DNA of 64,000 nucleotides, taken from NCBI RefSeq assembly GCF_028282165.1, contig NZ_JANQIM010000012.1, forward strand, positions 62,001-126,000, written 5' to 3'. Positions 43,143-52,564 of the stretch are shown in pieces. The notes below the pieces were generated by a model. The model worked only from the letters and a program-made list of their open reading frames with translations, searched no databases and had not been told where the DNA came from. The position numbers were made by a program, and so were the translations under genes. How positions within the stretch are numbered: the stretch's first letter is position 1; the number at the start of each line of letters is the position of its first letter. The stretch comes from Winogradskyella sp. GTDB taxonomy: Bacteria; Bacteroidota; Bacteroidia; Flavobacteriales; Flavobacteriaceae.

Positions 43143-43679
43143 ATGGCAGAATCAAGAGCAGCGATACGCTATGCAAAAGCAATACTTAGTTTAGCAACAG
43201 ATAATAAGGTTGCTGAGGCGGTTAATGCTGATATGAAGCACATCTTGTCTGTAATAGCAGAAAATAGTGATTTAAGTGCTATGCTTCAGAGCCCAGTGAT
43301 TAGGTCAGCAGACAAAAAAGCGGTATTAACCTCAGTTTTCGATAGAGTAGACACAGCTACTTCTAATCTAATTGACACTTTGATTGCCAATAAGCGCATA
43401 GCATTATTGGGCGATGTTGCAAATAAGTATAATCAATTATACGATCAATTAAGGGATGCTCAAGTTGCTAAAGTAATTTCGGCAACACCTTTAACTTCAG
43501 CTTTAGAGAAAAAAATACTAGCCAAAGTAAAAGAGTTAACAGGTAAAACAACCGAAATAGAAAATACAGTAGATGCATCTATTCTAGGGGGGTTTATATT
43601 ACGAGTAGGCGATTTACAATACGATGCAAGTATTGCGAACAAATTGAATAGATTAAAGAGAGAATTTACACTAAATTAA
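43143..43679 (+). CDS. atpH: ATP synthase F1 subunit delta
   Basis: The 178-aa OSCP/delta protein connects the b-subunit stalk to the alpha/beta head. N-terminal AESRAAIRYAKAILSLA and the C-terminal segment VDASILGGFILRVGDLQYDASIANKLNRLK are the family signatures. Its stop is 6 nt before an unusual small secreted-protein gene that separates it from atpA. Confidence 0.95.
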   Translation: MAESRAAIRYAKAILSLATDNKVAEAVNADMKHILSVIAENSDLSAMLQSPVIRSADKKAVLTSVFDRVDTATSNLIDTLIANKRIALLGDVANKYNQLYDQLRDAQVAKVISATPLTSALEKKILAKVKELTGKTTEIENTVDASILGGFILRVGDLQYDASIANKLNRLKREFTLN

Positions 43680-43685
43680 GACAAA

Positions 43686-44156
43686 ATGAAATTCACTAAG
43701 ATAATTATAACAGCACTTTTAATGGTATTTGCGTTAAACGCAAATGCTCAAAAAGTTAAGATGAAAAAGGGCTTTGTATATGTTGATAAAGTGAAGTTTT
43801 TAAAGGTTGAAAAAATAAATGGCTCAAAATACTTTTTTTCAACATTAGATGATGTAGAATTTCTTTCGGTAACGCTAGAAAAATTTGGTACAGGAAAGCA
43901 CATGTCCGTTAGAAATCCAGTCCCAGGACAAGACACGGAAATATATCATTATTACTCAGTTTTTAAGTTTTTGGATATAGAAGGTATAGAGGAATCGTTT
44001 GAAGTCGACGAAGGCAGTATTAAAGAACTGATTAGAATGATGCACAAATCGAAAATAGTTGACGATGGTGGCGAGTTATCGATTAAGAATTTAACAAGAA
44101 TGAAAGAAAAATATTCTGATAATGTATCAGAAAGAAGATTTTTAACTAAAAATTAA
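43686..44156 (+). CDS. Small predicted secreted protein inserted in the ATP synthase operon
   Basis: A 156-aa protein with a clear Sec signal peptide (MKFTKIIITALLMVFALNANA, cleavage after ANA-Q). The mature part is basic and aromatic with alternating strands (KGFVYVDKVKFLKVEKING, YHYYSVFKFLDIEGIEESF) followed by a helical C-terminus. I recognise no family. It begins 6 nt after atpH and is followed by 70 nt and atpA, in the same direction, so it must be transcribed with the operon. A role in ATP synthase is not implied; it may be a passenger. Confidence 0.7.
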   Translation: MKFTKIIITALLMVFALNANAQKVKMKKGFVYVDKVKFLKVEKINGSKYFFSTLDDVEFLSVTLEKFGTGKHMSVRNPVPGQDTEIYHYYSVFKFLDIEGIEESFEVDEGSIKELIRMMHKSKIVDDGGELSIKNLTRMKEKYSDNVSERRFLTKN

Positions 44157-44175
44157 GCTTAAAATATAGAATAGT

Positions 44176-44206
44176 TTAGATACGATGTATAACATCTCAT
44201 ATCTAA
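44176..44206. repeat. Imperfect inverted repeat before atpA
   Basis: TTAGATA-c-GATGT, then ATA, then ACATC-tca-TATCTAA, so TTAGATA and TATCTAA are perfect arms and GATGT/ACATC pair inside. It fills the gap between the secreted-protein gene and atpA. A similar AT-rich inverted repeat flanks the insert downstream of atpA. Confidence 0.5.
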
Positions 44207-44226
44207 CATTTAATATCTAAATAAAG

Positions 44227-45804
44227 ATGGCAGAAGTAAAACCAGCTGAAATATCAGCAATCTTAAAACAACAACTTTCAGGTTTTGAAGCAGGTGCTTC
44301 ATTAGACGAAGTAGGAACAGTATTGACTGTTGGTGATGGAATTGTACGTGCTTATGGACTTTCTAATGCGCAATACGGAGAATTAGTAGAATTCGAAGGT
44401 GGATTAGAAGGTATTGTACTTAACCTTGAAGAAGATAATGTTGGTATCGTATTGTTAGGACCTTCAAAAGAAATTAAAGAAGGTGCTACAGTAAAGCGAA
44501 CTAACCGTATTTCCTCTATTAAAGTAGGAGAAGAAATGGTTGGTCGTGTTGTTGATACTCTGGGTAACCCAATAGATGGTAAAGGCCCAATAGGAGGCGA
44601 TTTATACGAAATGCCATTAGAGCGTAAAGCACCAGGTGTAATCTTTCGTCAACCCGTAGATGAGCCATTACAGACCGGTATTAAGTCTGTTGACGCTATG
44701 ATCCCTGTAGGTAGAGGTCAGCGTGAGCTGGTTATTGGTGACCGTCAAACCGGTAAAACAACGGTTTGTATCGATACCATTTTAAATCAAAAAGAGTTTT
44801 ATGATGCAGGCGAACCTGTATTCTGTGTATATGTTGCCGTGGGTCAAAAAGCTTCAACCGTGGCCAATATTGCAAAAACATTAGAAGATAAAGGAGCTTT
44901 AGCTTATACCGTAATTGTTGCTGCTAACGCGTCGGATCCTGCTCCTATGCAAGTATATGCACCATTTGCAGGTGCTGCGATTGGCGAGTACTTTAGAGAT
45001 ACTGGCCGTCCTGCACTAATCGTTTATGATGATTTATCTAAACAAGCAGTAGCTTATCGTGAGGTATCCTTATTATTACGCCGTCCACCAGGACGTGAGG
45101 CCTATCCAGGAGACGTTTTCTACTTACACTCAAGATTATTAGAGCGTGCTGCAAAAATAATTGAGGATGACGATATTGCTAAGAACATGAACGATTTACC
45201 AGAGTCATTAAGACCAATGGTAAAAGGGGGAGGATCATTAACAGCGTTACCGATTATTGAAACACAAGCAGGAGACGTATCGGCTTATATCCCAACAAAC
45301 GTAATTTCTATTACGGATGGTCAGATTTTCTTAGAGTCAGATTTATTCAACTCTGGTGTTCGTCCGGCGATTAACGTAGGTATTTCTGTATCTCGTGTGG
45401 GAGGTTCGGCACAGATAAAGTCTATGAAGAAAGTAGCAGGAACCTTAAAGTTAGACCAAGCACAATTCCGTGAATTAGAAGCATTTGCGAAATTTGGTTC
45501 GGACCTTGACGCTGCAACGTTAAATGTAATCGAAAAGGGAAGACGTAATGTTGAGATCTTAAAACAAGCACAAAACGATCCTTATACGGTTGAAGATCAG
45601 GTAGCCATAATTTATGCTGGTTCTAAAAACTTGTTGAGAGACGTTCCTGTTGATAAAGTTAAAGAGTTTGAAAGAGATTACATCGAATTCTTAAATGCGA
45701 AGCACAGAGATGCTTTAGATGTCCTTAAATCTGGTAAATTAACTGATGAGGTTATCGATACACTAACAAGTGTGGCTAAAGATCTTTCGGCTAAGTTTCA
45801 GTAA
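44227..45804 (+). CDS. atpA: ATP synthase F1 subunit alpha
   Basis: The 525-aa alpha subunit binds nucleotide at the non-catalytic sites. Walker [11 protein letters not shown] is near residue 171, followed by [30 protein letters not shown] (Walker B region), the [23 protein letters not shown] block near residue 291, and [38 protein letters not shown] near residue 390. All family motifs are intact. It is separated from atpG by 427 nt that contain a broken gene. Confidence 0.97.
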   Translation: MAEVKPAEISAILKQQLSGFEAGASLDEVGTVLTVGDGIVRAYGLSNAQYGELVEFEGGLEGIVLNLEEDNVGIVLLGPSKEIKEGATVKRTNRISSIKVGEEMVGRVVDTLGNPIDGKGPIGGDLYEMPLERKAPGVIFRQPVDEPLQTGIKSVDAMIPVGRGQRELVIGDRQTGKTTVCIDTILNQKEFYDAGEPVFCVYVAVGQKASTVANIAKTLEDKGALAYTVIVAANASDPAPMQVYAPFAGAAIGEYFRDTGRPALIVYDDLSKQAVAYREVSLLLRRPPGREAYPGDVFYLHSRLLERAAKIIEDDDIAKNMNDLPESLRPMVKGGGSLTALPIIETQAGDVSAYIPTNVISITDGQIFLESDLFNSGVRPAINVGISVSRVGGSAQIKSMKKVAGTLKLDQAQFRELEAFAKFGSDLDAATLNVIEKGRRNVEILKQAQNDPYTVEDQVAIIYAGSKNLLRDVPVDKVKEFERDYIEFLNAKHRDALDVLKSGKLTDEVIDTLTSVAKDLSAKFQ

Positions 45805-45816
45805 AAGTTCTGAGTT

Positions 45817-45827
45817 TAGAGTTATGA
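45817..45827. repeat. Left inverted-repeat arm TAGAGTTATGA flanking the atpA-atpG insert
   Basis: TAGAGTTATGA, 12 nt after the atpA stop, is the exact reverse complement of TCATAACTCTA at 46198-46208. The arms bracket the frameshifted four-helix-bundle gene and suggest that it arrived as a unit. Confidence 0.6.
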
Positions 45828-45867
45828 CTTTAGAGTTGTTGTAATTCTAAATACTTAATAAATATTG

Positions 45868-46203
45868 ATGTCACTAGAGAACAGTTCAATAAGGAAAAAG
45901 AGTTTTTCAATTTGCTGTCGATATTGTTCATTTTGCTGACAAATTAAAAGAAAATAAAGATTTTGAACTAGCTTCTCAGATTCTTAAAAGTGGAACAAGT
46001 ATTGGTGCTAATACTAGGGAAGCTCAAAAAGGAGTTAGTAAAAAAGATTTAAAAATAAGTTTGGTATTGCTCTAAAAGAGGCTGATGGGACCAAGTATTG
46101 GTTAGAAATTCTTGAAGCAACAGGCAGAGAGGTGCCAAAAGAAATGATGAATAAATGTGAAGAGTTAATAAGAATATTGGTTTCAATTATCAAAAACTCA
46201 TAA
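45868..46203 (+). pseudogene. Four-helix-bundle (23S rRNA IVP-like) protein gene with two frameshifts
   Basis: Joined across two single-base indels, the frames give a complete protein of about 112 aa: MSLENSSIRKKSF, then QFAVDIVHFADKLKENKDF, SGTSIGANTREAQKGVSKKD, ALKEADGTKYWLEILEATG and an end at KNS-stop. These are the hallmarks of the S23/IVP four-helix-bundle family. Frame 1 is used from the ATG to a TTTTT run at 45903-45907 (one base too many), frame 2 to the AAAAA run at 46051-46055 (one base too few), then frame 1 to the TAA at 46201. Both indels are in homopolymers, so either decay or sequencing error is possible. Confidence 0.8.
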
Positions 46204-46208
46204 CTCTA
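46198..46208. repeat. Right inverted-repeat arm TCATAACTCTA
   Basis: Exact reverse complement of the left arm at 45817. It includes the stop codon of the four-helix-bundle reading frame. A further ATAACTCATAACTT stretch continues to the atpG start. Confidence 0.6.
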
Positions 46209-46231
46209 CACATATAACTCATAACTTAAAA

Positions 46232-47092
46232 ATGGCAAACTTAAAGGAAATACGTAATAGAATATCTTCGGTATCTTCAACGATGCAGATTACCAGTGCC
46301 ATGAAGATGGTATCTGCTGCAAAGCTAAAGAAGGCCCAAGATGCAATTACAGCAATGCGTCCTTACTCTAATAAGTTAACGGAATTGCTTCAAAGCCTAA
46401 GTGCAACACTAGATGCAGATAGTGGAAGTAAGTTCGCTGAGCAAAGAGAAGTGAAAAAGGTACTTTTAGTCGCTATAACATCAAATAGAGGTTTAGCAGG
46501 AGCATTCAACTCCAATATCATTAAGCAAGTTAATTTGCTTTTATCAGAGACCTATTCAGATCAAGAAGTCTCTATCCTTACTATTGGAAAGAAAGCTAAT
46601 GATGCCTTTGGGAAAAAAGAAAATGTTATTGCCAACAAGAGCGAAGTATTCGATGATTTAACCTTTGAAAACGTTGCCCAGATTGCCCAGATGATTATGG
46701 ATAAGTTTGTTGATGGCGATTTTGATAAGGTAGAATTGATTTACAATAGTTTTAAGAATGCCGCTACTCAAATAGTGATGACTGAGCAGTTTTTGCCTAT
46801 AGTCCCTGTTGAAAGTGATGCTAATGTCAATCTAGATTATATTTTTGAACCCTCTAAGCAAGACATTGTAGAAACTTTAATTCCTAAGTCATTAAAAACA
46901 CAATTGTTCAAAGCAATTAGGGATTCCTTTGCCTCAGAGCATGGGGCACGTATGACAGCGATGCACAAAGCAACAGACAATGCCACAGAGTTAAGAGATC
47001 AATTGAAATTGACTTATAACAAAGCACGTCAGGCGGCCATTACCAATGAAATTCTTGAAATTGTTGGTGGAGCTGAAGCTCTAAATAGCTAG
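46232..47092 (+). CDS. atpG: ATP synthase F1 subunit gamma
   Basis: The 286-aa central-shaft subunit has the N-terminal helix ANLKEIRNRISSVSSTMQITSAMKMVSAAKL, the TSNRGLAGAFNSN motif near residue 90, and the C-terminal helix RMTAMHKATDNATELRDQLKLTYNKARQAAITNEI with terminal VGGAEAL. It ends the operon; a terminator follows. atpD and atpC (beta and epsilon) are not here; in many Bacteroidota they form a separate pair. Confidence 0.97.
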   Translation: MANLKEIRNRISSVSSTMQITSAMKMVSAAKLKKAQDAITAMRPYSNKLTELLQSLSATLDADSGSKFAEQREVKKVLLVAITSNRGLAGAFNSNIIKQVNLLLSETYSDQEVSILTIGKKANDAFGKKENVIANKSEVFDDLTFENVAQIAQMIMDKFVDGDFDKVELIYNSFKNAATQIVMTEQFLPIVPVESDANVNLDYIFEPSKQDIVETLIPKSLKTQLFKAIRDSFASEHGARMTAMHKATDNATELRDQLKLTYNKARQAAITNEILEIVGGAEALNS

Positions 47093-47127
47093 TATTTGGA
47101 TTATATTAAAAATTAATAAAGAATCAG

Positions 47128-47154
47128 ACCCAACTCAATTGAGTTGGGTTTTTT
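47128..47154 (+). terminator. Intrinsic terminator of the ATP synthase operon
   Basis: A perfect palindrome ACCCAACTCAATTGAGTTGGGT followed by TTTTT, 36 nt after the atpG stop. It folds as a stem of about 9 bp with a small loop. Confidence 0.92.
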
Positions 47155-47261
47155 ACTGCATATATCTTACACAAGTGTGCTGTTCATCGATTAAAAGCAA
47201 AAAAAGACGATTAAAAAAAATATTTTTATAAATTGCCTTTCCAAATCTTAACCTACTTATA

Positions 47262-47795
47262 ATGGAAAAACTAAAAAAGGCAACTTTCGCCATCGTTTTT
47301 GTCATCACATTATCATTGGCTTTTCAATGTGCTAGTCCCAAAGTAGCAGCTATCAAATTTGAGGAGCAAACCCCTTTCATACTCGAACCAGTTGTTTTTC
47401 AAGAATGGTACGCTGGTATTAAGGTTGGTGGTACTGGGATAAATGTTTTCATTCCAATTTCAGATGTCAATAAAGGCATAGTCTTTGACGAAATCTATTT
47501 TAGAAACCTAAAAGGCAAGCTTATTAAAGACGAAGACGACTATAAGGCTGTTTTGAAACATCCATCACGTCACTATACGTTTAAAATAGCTGATAAACCG
47601 GCCGATTATCCATTTGATCTTGATGGTAACGAGTGCGTGATAAGCTATATTGAAAATGGTAAAACTAAATATCATAAAATAAAGACACTCAACGAAGTTG
47701 CAGGAACTTATTATGAAAACGGACCTCCATCAATTTACACTAAAAGCAGTTCAGATAGTATGGCCTCATTAGACGAAGAAGAGGAGGATAACTAG
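47262..47795 (+). CDS. Hypothetical lipoprotein
   Basis: A 177-aa predicted lipoprotein: basic start, hydrophobic h-region and lipobox FQC near residue 23. The mature protein is beta-rich (YAGIKVGGTGINVFIPISD, YFRNLKGKLIKDEDDY) with an acidic C-terminal tail of Asp/Glu. I recognise no family beyond a general resemblance to small Flavobacteriia lipoproteins. It stands between two terminators as a single-gene unit. Confidence 0.78.
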   Translation: MEKLKKATFAIVFVITLSLAFQCASPKVAAIKFEEQTPFILEPVVFQEWYAGIKVGGTGINVFIPISDVNKGIVFDEIYFRNLKGKLIKDEDDYKAVLKHPSRHYTFKIADKPADYPFDLDGNECVISYIENGKTKYHKIKTLNEVAGTYYENGPPSIYTKSSSDSMASLDEEEEDN

Positions 47796-47818
47796 AAATC
47801 AAAACAATTCAAAAAAAT

Positions 47819-47847
47819 AGCCTTACTGATTAGTGAGGCTTTTTTTA
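47819..47847 (+). terminator. Intrinsic terminator after the lipoprotein gene
   Basis: Stem AGCCTTACT/AGTGAGGCT (one T-G pair), loop GATT and seven T residues, about 24 nt after the stop codon. Confidence 0.88.
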
Positions 47848-47880
47848 TTTTCAAGTCATCAAAATAGCATATATATTTAA

Positions 47881-47888
47881 TATTTTTG
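47881..47888 (+). promoter_or_regulatory. Candidate -7 element TATTTTTG for the envelope operon
   Basis: TATTTTTG lies 22 nt before the TTG start of the flippase gene, in the gap after a terminator, so a promoter is required here. No good TTG at the -33 distance. Confidence 0.55.
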
Positions 47889-47909
47889 GGAGTACAATAA
47901 CTACTAAGA

Positions 47910-49370
47910 TTGAACGCATTCAAATCTCTTTTTAAGCAAACTTTTATTTATGGTTTAGCCACTGTATTGCCGAGAATGCTGAGCTTCTTATTGGTGCCGC
48001 TATATACAAGTGAGGCCGTTTTAGCAAATCCGGCGGAATATGGAACAGTCTCTGTTATTTTTTCATATTTTGTTTTGTTCAATGTGATTTTGGCTTACGG
48101 AATGGAAACCGCCTTTTTCCGTTTTTTCAATAAAGAAGACGACAAAGCAAAAGTCGTTAGCACGGCAACAATGTCCTTGGTAATCTCATCAATAAGCTTT
48201 TTTGTCATTGCATTGTTATTTCAAAATCAAATTGCAAATGCCATTAACATTGATGTTAAATACATCAAATTAGTGATTTGGATATTGCTATTAGATGCTT
48301 TGGTCATCATTCCTTTTGCATGGCTCAGAGCCAATGAAAAGCCCATGCGCTATGCCATTATTAAACTTCTAAACGTCGTTATAAATATTGGTCTTAACCT
48401 GTTCTTTTTGTTGGCCTTAAAAAACCTGGCGCAAACCAGTGGCTTATTTCAAGGCATTTACAAGCTAAACTTCGAAATCAGTTATATTTTCATTGCCAAT
48501 CTCGTTGCGAGTGCGGTGACGCTATTAGCAATGCTTTCATTTTATACAAAAATCAAGTATCAATTTGATAAACATTTATGGAAACAAATGCTACGTTATG
48601 CCTTTCCTGTACTAATTGCTGGTGTGGCATTTTCAATAAATGAGACTTTCGATAGAATATTACTCAAAGAACTATTACCGGCAGATGTGGCCGAAAGTGA
48701 AATAGGCATGTATTCTGCTTGTTATAAACTAGCATTGTTTATGACTCTTTTTGCTACGGCCTATCGTTTAGGGATAGAACCGTATTTTTTCAGTCATGCA
48801 AAGACTAAAAACCCGCAAAAAAACTATGCAAATATATTAGAGTTCTTCGTCGCTTTTGGATCGATTATATTATTGGCAGTTGTCGTATTTGCCGATGTGT
48901 TAAAACCCTTCATTATTCGAAGTGAAGCCTATTGGGAAGCTATGTGGATTGTACCGATAATTTTGTTGGCCAATTTTTGTCTCGGCATTTACCATAATTT
49001 ATCAGTGTGGTACAAAATTACTGACAGAACAAGATTCGGAGCCTACATTTCTGTAGTCGGAGCCATAGTTACTTTAGTTATTAATTTTGTTTTTATTGAA
49101 GCCTACAGCTACAAAGCTTCTGCTGTGGCGACATTGGTAGCTTATGCCACCATGATGGTATTGTCATTTTATTTCGGAAGAAAGTATTATCCAATTCCAT
49201 ATAACCTCAAAAAAATAGGTCTTTACCTATTGATTTCAATTAGTTTCTCAATGTTATCTTTTTATAAATATCGAGGGGTTTATATTGCAGGTATTGCTAT
49301 GTTAATTGTATTTTTGGGACTTGTTATTCTGTTGGAAAAGAACCAACTAAAAAAAGTCTTAAAAAGGTAA
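47910..49370 (+). CDS. Polysaccharide/lipid flippase (Wzx/MurJ-like family)
   Basis: A 486-aa protein with about 14 helices. The N-terminus [31 protein letters not shown] is typical of a Bacteroidota family of MOP-type flippases that is encoded next to dut. The [21 protein letters not shown] segment near residue 255 is also conserved. The start is TTG at 47910. Because it lies outside the polysaccharide locus and in a conserved envelope operon, it probably serves a core function and is not specific to the locus. Its exact lipid-linked substrate is unknown. Confidence 0.87.
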   Translation: MNAFKSLFKQTFIYGLATVLPRMLSFLLVPLYTSEAVLANPAEYGTVSVIFSYFVLFNVILAYGMETAFFRFFNKEDDKAKVVSTATMSLVISSISFFVIALLFQNQIANAINIDVKYIKLVIWILLLDALVIIPFAWLRANEKPMRYAIIKLLNVVINIGLNLFFLLALKNLAQTSGLFQGIYKLNFEISYIFIANLVASAVTLLAMLSFYTKIKYQFDKHLWKQMLRYAFPVLIAGVAFSINETFDRILLKELLPADVAESEIGMYSACYKLALFMTLFATAYRLGIEPYFFSHAKTKNPQKNYANILEFFVAFGSIILLAVVVFADVLKPFIIRSEAYWEAMWIVPIILLANFCLGIYHNLSVWYKITDRTRFGAYISVVGAIVTLVINFVFIEAYSYKASAVATLVAYATMMVLSFYFGRKYYPIPYNLKKIGLYLLISISFSMLSFYKYRGVYIAGIAMLIVFLGLVILLEKNQLKKVLKR

Positions 49371-49374
49371 TGCC

Positions 49375-49809
49375 ATGAAGATTAAAATAATTAATAAATC
49401 CAGACACGATTTACCACATTATGAAACCTTAGCTTCAGCAGGTATGGACTTAAGAGCCAGCTTAACAGAGGCTAGAATTCTGAAACCTCTAGAACGAACC
49501 ATAGTGGGTACAGGATTATTCATTGAGCTACCTATAGGGTATGAAGCTCAGGTAAGACCAAGAAGCGGCTTGGCAGCAAAAAAGGGAATAACCGTCTTAA
49601 ACGCTCCAGGAACGATCGATGCTGATTATAGAGGAGAAATAGGTGTGATCTTGGTCAATCTTTCTAAAGAAGATTTCACCATTCAGAACGGTGAGCGTAT
49701 TGCCCAATTGGTCATCGCAAAGCACGAGCGAGCCGAATGGGAAGAAGTTGAAGAATTATCTTCGACCGAAAGAGGTGAAGGCGGTTTTGGAAGTACAGGA
49801 ACTAAATAG
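49375..49809 (+). CDS. dut: dUTP diphosphatase
   Basis: The 144-aa trimeric dUTPase hydrolyses dUTP to dUMP. All five motifs are present: AGMDLRA near residue 22, [11 protein letters not shown] near residue 62, [13 protein letters not shown] near residue 81, [10 protein letters not shown] near residue 104 and the Gly-rich [10 protein letters not shown] at the C-terminus. It is 4 nt after the flippase gene. Confidence 0.97.
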   Translation: MKIKIINKSRHDLPHYETLASAGMDLRASLTEARILKPLERTIVGTGLFIELPIGYEAQVRPRSGLAAKKGITVLNAPGTIDADYRGEIGVILVNLSKEDFTIQNGERIAQLVIAKHERAEWEEVEELSSTERGEGGFGSTGTK

Positions 49810-49856
49810 GAATAAACAAATCAACAAATACACATTAAACGAATCAACTCATAAAC

Positions 49857-50876
49857 ATGAAAATAATAGTACCCATGGCAGGTCGTGGCTCTCGCCTTAG
49901 ACCACATAGTTTAACCGTGCCGAAACCTCTAATTCCGGTTGCAGGTCAACCTATAGTGCATCGATTAGTAAAGGATATCGCTAAGGTATTAAAGCAACCT
50001 ATAGAAGAAATAGCATTTGTTTTGGGAGACCCAGCATTTTTTGGTGATGATGTTGTAGAAAGTCTTACGGAATTAGCGCAAGAGCTAGGTGCCAAACCAT
50101 CTATTTATAGACAAGATCAGCCATTAGGGACAGGTCACGCTATTATGAGTGCCAAACCATCACTATCGGGCCCTGCAGTAATTGCTTATGCAGATACCTT
50201 GATACGTGCAGAATTTGATTTAGATCCATTTGCAGATAGCGTTATTTGGACAAAGCGCGTAGACAACCCAGAAGCTTATGGCGTTGTAAAACTAGACGCT
50301 AACGACAGCATTGTAGAGCTTGTTGAAAAACCAAAAGACTTTGTTAGCGACCAGGCTGTGATAGGGATATATTATTTTAAGGATGTTGCTGTTTTAAAGG
50401 AGAAACTTCAGGAAGTTCTGGATCAAAACGTGATGAATGGGGGTGAGTACCAAATCAATGATGGCATTAAGCGTATGATGGCAGACGGCAAAGTATTTAA
50501 AACAGGTACTGTCGATGAGTGGATGGATTGTGGCAATAAAAATGTAACACTAGAAACGAACGCCAAAATGCTAGGGTTTTTACAATCCGACAATGAAGAG
50601 CAATTAGTCGACGATTCTGTAGTACTAGAGAACTCCAATATTATTGAGCCCTGTTTTATTGGTGCCGGAACGGTGTTGCGCAATACATCGGTTGGCCCTT
50701 ACGTTTCTATTGGCAAGGATTGTATTATAGAAGATTCAAGCGTTAAAAATAGCTTAATTCAAAACCAAACTAGTATCAAAAACGCTAATTTAGAGGAAGC
50801 AATGATTGGTAATTTTGTAAAGTACGACGGTGGCTTTACAAAAATTAGCATCGGCGATTATTCAGTTTTGGAATAA
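49857..50876 (+). CDS. Sugar-phosphate nucleotidyltransferase with hexapeptide tail
   Basis: A 339-aa protein with the nucleotidyltransferase signature PMAGRGSRLRPHSLTVPKPL at residues 5-24, DQPLGTGHAIM near residue 85, AYADTLIRAEFD near residue 108, VEKPKDF and EWMDCGNKN near residue 219. A C-terminal left-handed beta-helix (from about residue 250) has hexapeptide-like repeats. The sugar and nucleotide are not certain; glucose-1-phosphate thymidylyl- or uridylyl-type enzymes are possible. Conserved in this operon in Flavobacteriia. Confidence 0.86.
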   Translation: MKIIVPMAGRGSRLRPHSLTVPKPLIPVAGQPIVHRLVKDIAKVLKQPIEEIAFVLGDPAFFGDDVVESLTELAQELGAKPSIYRQDQPLGTGHAIMSAKPSLSGPAVIAYADTLIRAEFDLDPFADSVIWTKRVDNPEAYGVVKLDANDSIVELVEKPKDFVSDQAVIGIYYFKDVAVLKEKLQEVLDQNVMNGGEYQINDGIKRMMADGKVFKTGTVDEWMDCGNKNVTLETNAKMLGFLQSDNEEQLVDDSVVLENSNIIEPCFIGAGTVLRNTSVGPYVSIGKDCIIEDSSVKNSLIQNQTSIKNANLEEAMIGNFVKYDGGFTKISIGDYSVLE

Positions 50877-50889
50877 CAATTGCTATAAC

Positions 50890-51207
50890 ATGTATATAAT
50901 TCTGTACACATTTAATGTAATACCCAATAAAGAAGATGATTTTATTGAGGGTTGGAAAGGGTTGACAGAATTTATATATAAGCATGAGGGAAGCTTAGGT
51001 TCGAGATTGCATAAAAGCGACGAACATAATTATTTGGCTTACGCACAATGGCCAGATAAAGCGACTTTTGAAAATTCAAGTGGAAACTTGCCAGTTCAAG
51101 CTGAGCATTTTAGAAGTTTAATGCGAGCCTCTTGCAACACCATAGACATTTTGAATAAATTAGATGTGGTTGAAGATTTGTTAAAGGAAAAACAACAGAA
51201 TGCTTAG
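50890..51207 (+). CDS. Antibiotic biosynthesis monooxygenase (ABM)-fold protein
   Basis: A 105-aa protein with the dimeric ferredoxin-like ABM pattern: YIILYTFNVIPNKEDDFIEGWKGLTEFIYKHEGSLGSRLHKSDEHNYLAYAQWPDKATFE (positions about 2-61). The ATG at 50890 is chosen in place of the in-frame ATG at 50830 because the latter lies within the preceding gene and adds a non-conserved extension. The family includes heme and quinone oxygenases, but many members have no known activity. It overlaps the TPR gene by 8 nt. Confidence 0.78.
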   Translation: MYIILYTFNVIPNKEDDFIEGWKGLTEFIYKHEGSLGSRLHKSDEHNYLAYAQWPDKATFENSSGNLPVQAEHFRSLMRASCNTIDILNKLDVVEDLLKEKQQNA

Positions 51208-52564
51208 GAAATACATTTATCTATGGCTTTTTCTTTTGGGAATGCTACTTGTTCCCCAACCAACTATTGCCCAGGTTGATTTTAACAAGCGTCCTGACGA
51301 TGACTTAGGAAATGTAGAGGACGAGTTTCAAGAACACTTTTTCGAAGCCCTTAAACAAAAGGGTATAGAGAATTATGAGCGTGCCATTGAAGCGCTTTAC
51401 AAATGTTTGAACCTAGATAGCAAGAAACCAGTCATTTATTTCGAACTCGGTAAAAATTACAACAAACTCAAAAACTTTGGTGCTGCTGAGGACAATCTTA
51501 AAAAGGCTATAAATATGCAGCCCGATAACGAATGGTTTTTGGATGAACTATATGATGTTTATTATCAGCAAGATGATATCAATAATGCCATTAAGACCAT
51601 AAAGCAATTGGTAAAGTATCATCCAGATTACAAGGAAGATCTTGCGGCATTATATGTAAGGGAAAAGCGTTATAAGCAGGCGCTGGATTTATTAGATGAA
51701 CTGGATGAGGAGTTGGGAGTAAGCGAAACCAGAGATGCTATGCGAAATGATATCTACAGAATTACTGGGAATGCAGACGATCGTATAGATAATTTAGAGC
51801 AGCGTATTGCTAACAATCCAAATAATGAAGACAACCATTTAAAGCTTATTTATAGATATAGCCAAACTGGGAATAAAAAGAAAGCTTATAAAGCAGCTCA
51901 AAACCTTTTAAAGATTAAACCAGAGTCTAAGTTTGTACATTTAGCGCTTTATAAGTTTTATTTAGATGACGGTAAAGTTGAAGACGCTATCAATTCTGTA
52001 AAAATAGCATTAACAAGTCCTGAAATTAATGCAGATGCAAAAACTAAAGTTTTAAAGGATTTTGTGGTTTTTGTATCCAAAAATCCAGAATACGAAAGTG
52101 ACTTGGTAGATATTACAGCTTTAGTAGATGATAATAAAGATGCACAAACCCATAATAATTTAGGGCAATATTACTTAAAAGCTGGCGATAAGCTAAAAGC
52201 ATTGGCTAATTTCAAAGAAGCTTTAAAACAGAATCCAAATGACTTTAAGCTTATTAAGGATATTTTATTATTGCAACTAGACATAAAAGATTATGAAGCT
52301 GCATCAAAAGGTAGTGAAGAAGCCCTAGAATTGTATCCTGCTCAACCTATTTTATATTTGGTCAACGGTGTAGCAAACAATAAAAAAGGTGAACATAAAA
52401 AAGCCATTAATAGTCTAGAAGCGGGATTGGATTTTTTAATAGACGACCCAAACATGGAAGCTGACTTTTATTCAGAGCTAAGCTTGGCCTATAAAGGCTT
52501 AAATAATATAAGTAAATCTGAAACGTTTGCTAAAAAGGCACAAGCCATAAAAGCCCAACAATAG
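51200..52564 (+). CDS. Secreted TPR-repeat protein
   Basis: A 454-aa protein with a signal peptide (MLRKYIYLWLFLLGMLLVPQPTIAQ) and about ten tetratricopeptide repeats, such as PVIYFELGKNYNKLKNFGAAEDNLKKAI near residue 77 and AQTHNNLGQYYLKAGDKLKALANFKEAL near residue 314. It lies between the nucleotidyltransferase/ABM genes and DUF4292/EnvC-like genes with contacts of 8 and 0 nt, so it is probably an envelope-assembly scaffold in the periplasm. Confidence 0.88.
   Translation: MLRKYIYLWLFLLGMLLVPQPTIAQVDFNKRPDDDLGNVEDEFQEHFFEALKQKGIENYERAIEALYKCLNLDSKKPVIYFELGKNYNKLKNFGAAEDNLKKAINMQPDNEWFLDELYDVYYQQDDINNAIKTIKQLVKYHPDYKEDLAALYVREKRYKQALDLLDELDEELGVSETRDAMRNDIYRITGNADDRIDNLEQRIANNPNNEDNHLKLIYRYSQTGNKKKAYKAAQNLLKIKPESKFVHLALYKFYLDDGKVEDAINSVKIALTSPEINADAKTKVLKDFVVFVSKNPEYESDLVDITALVDDNKDAQTHNNLGQYYLKAGDKLKALANFKEALKQNPNDFKLIKDILLLQLDIKDYEAASKGSEEALELYPAQPILYLVNGVANNKKGEHKKAINSLEAGLDFLIDDPNMEADFYSELSLAYKGLNNISKSETFAKKAQAIKAQQ

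Noticed and set aside
51200..52564. Porin or surface-secreted type IX cargo
   Set aside because: Only a Sec signal and TPR repeats are seen; no C-terminal type IX sorting domain.
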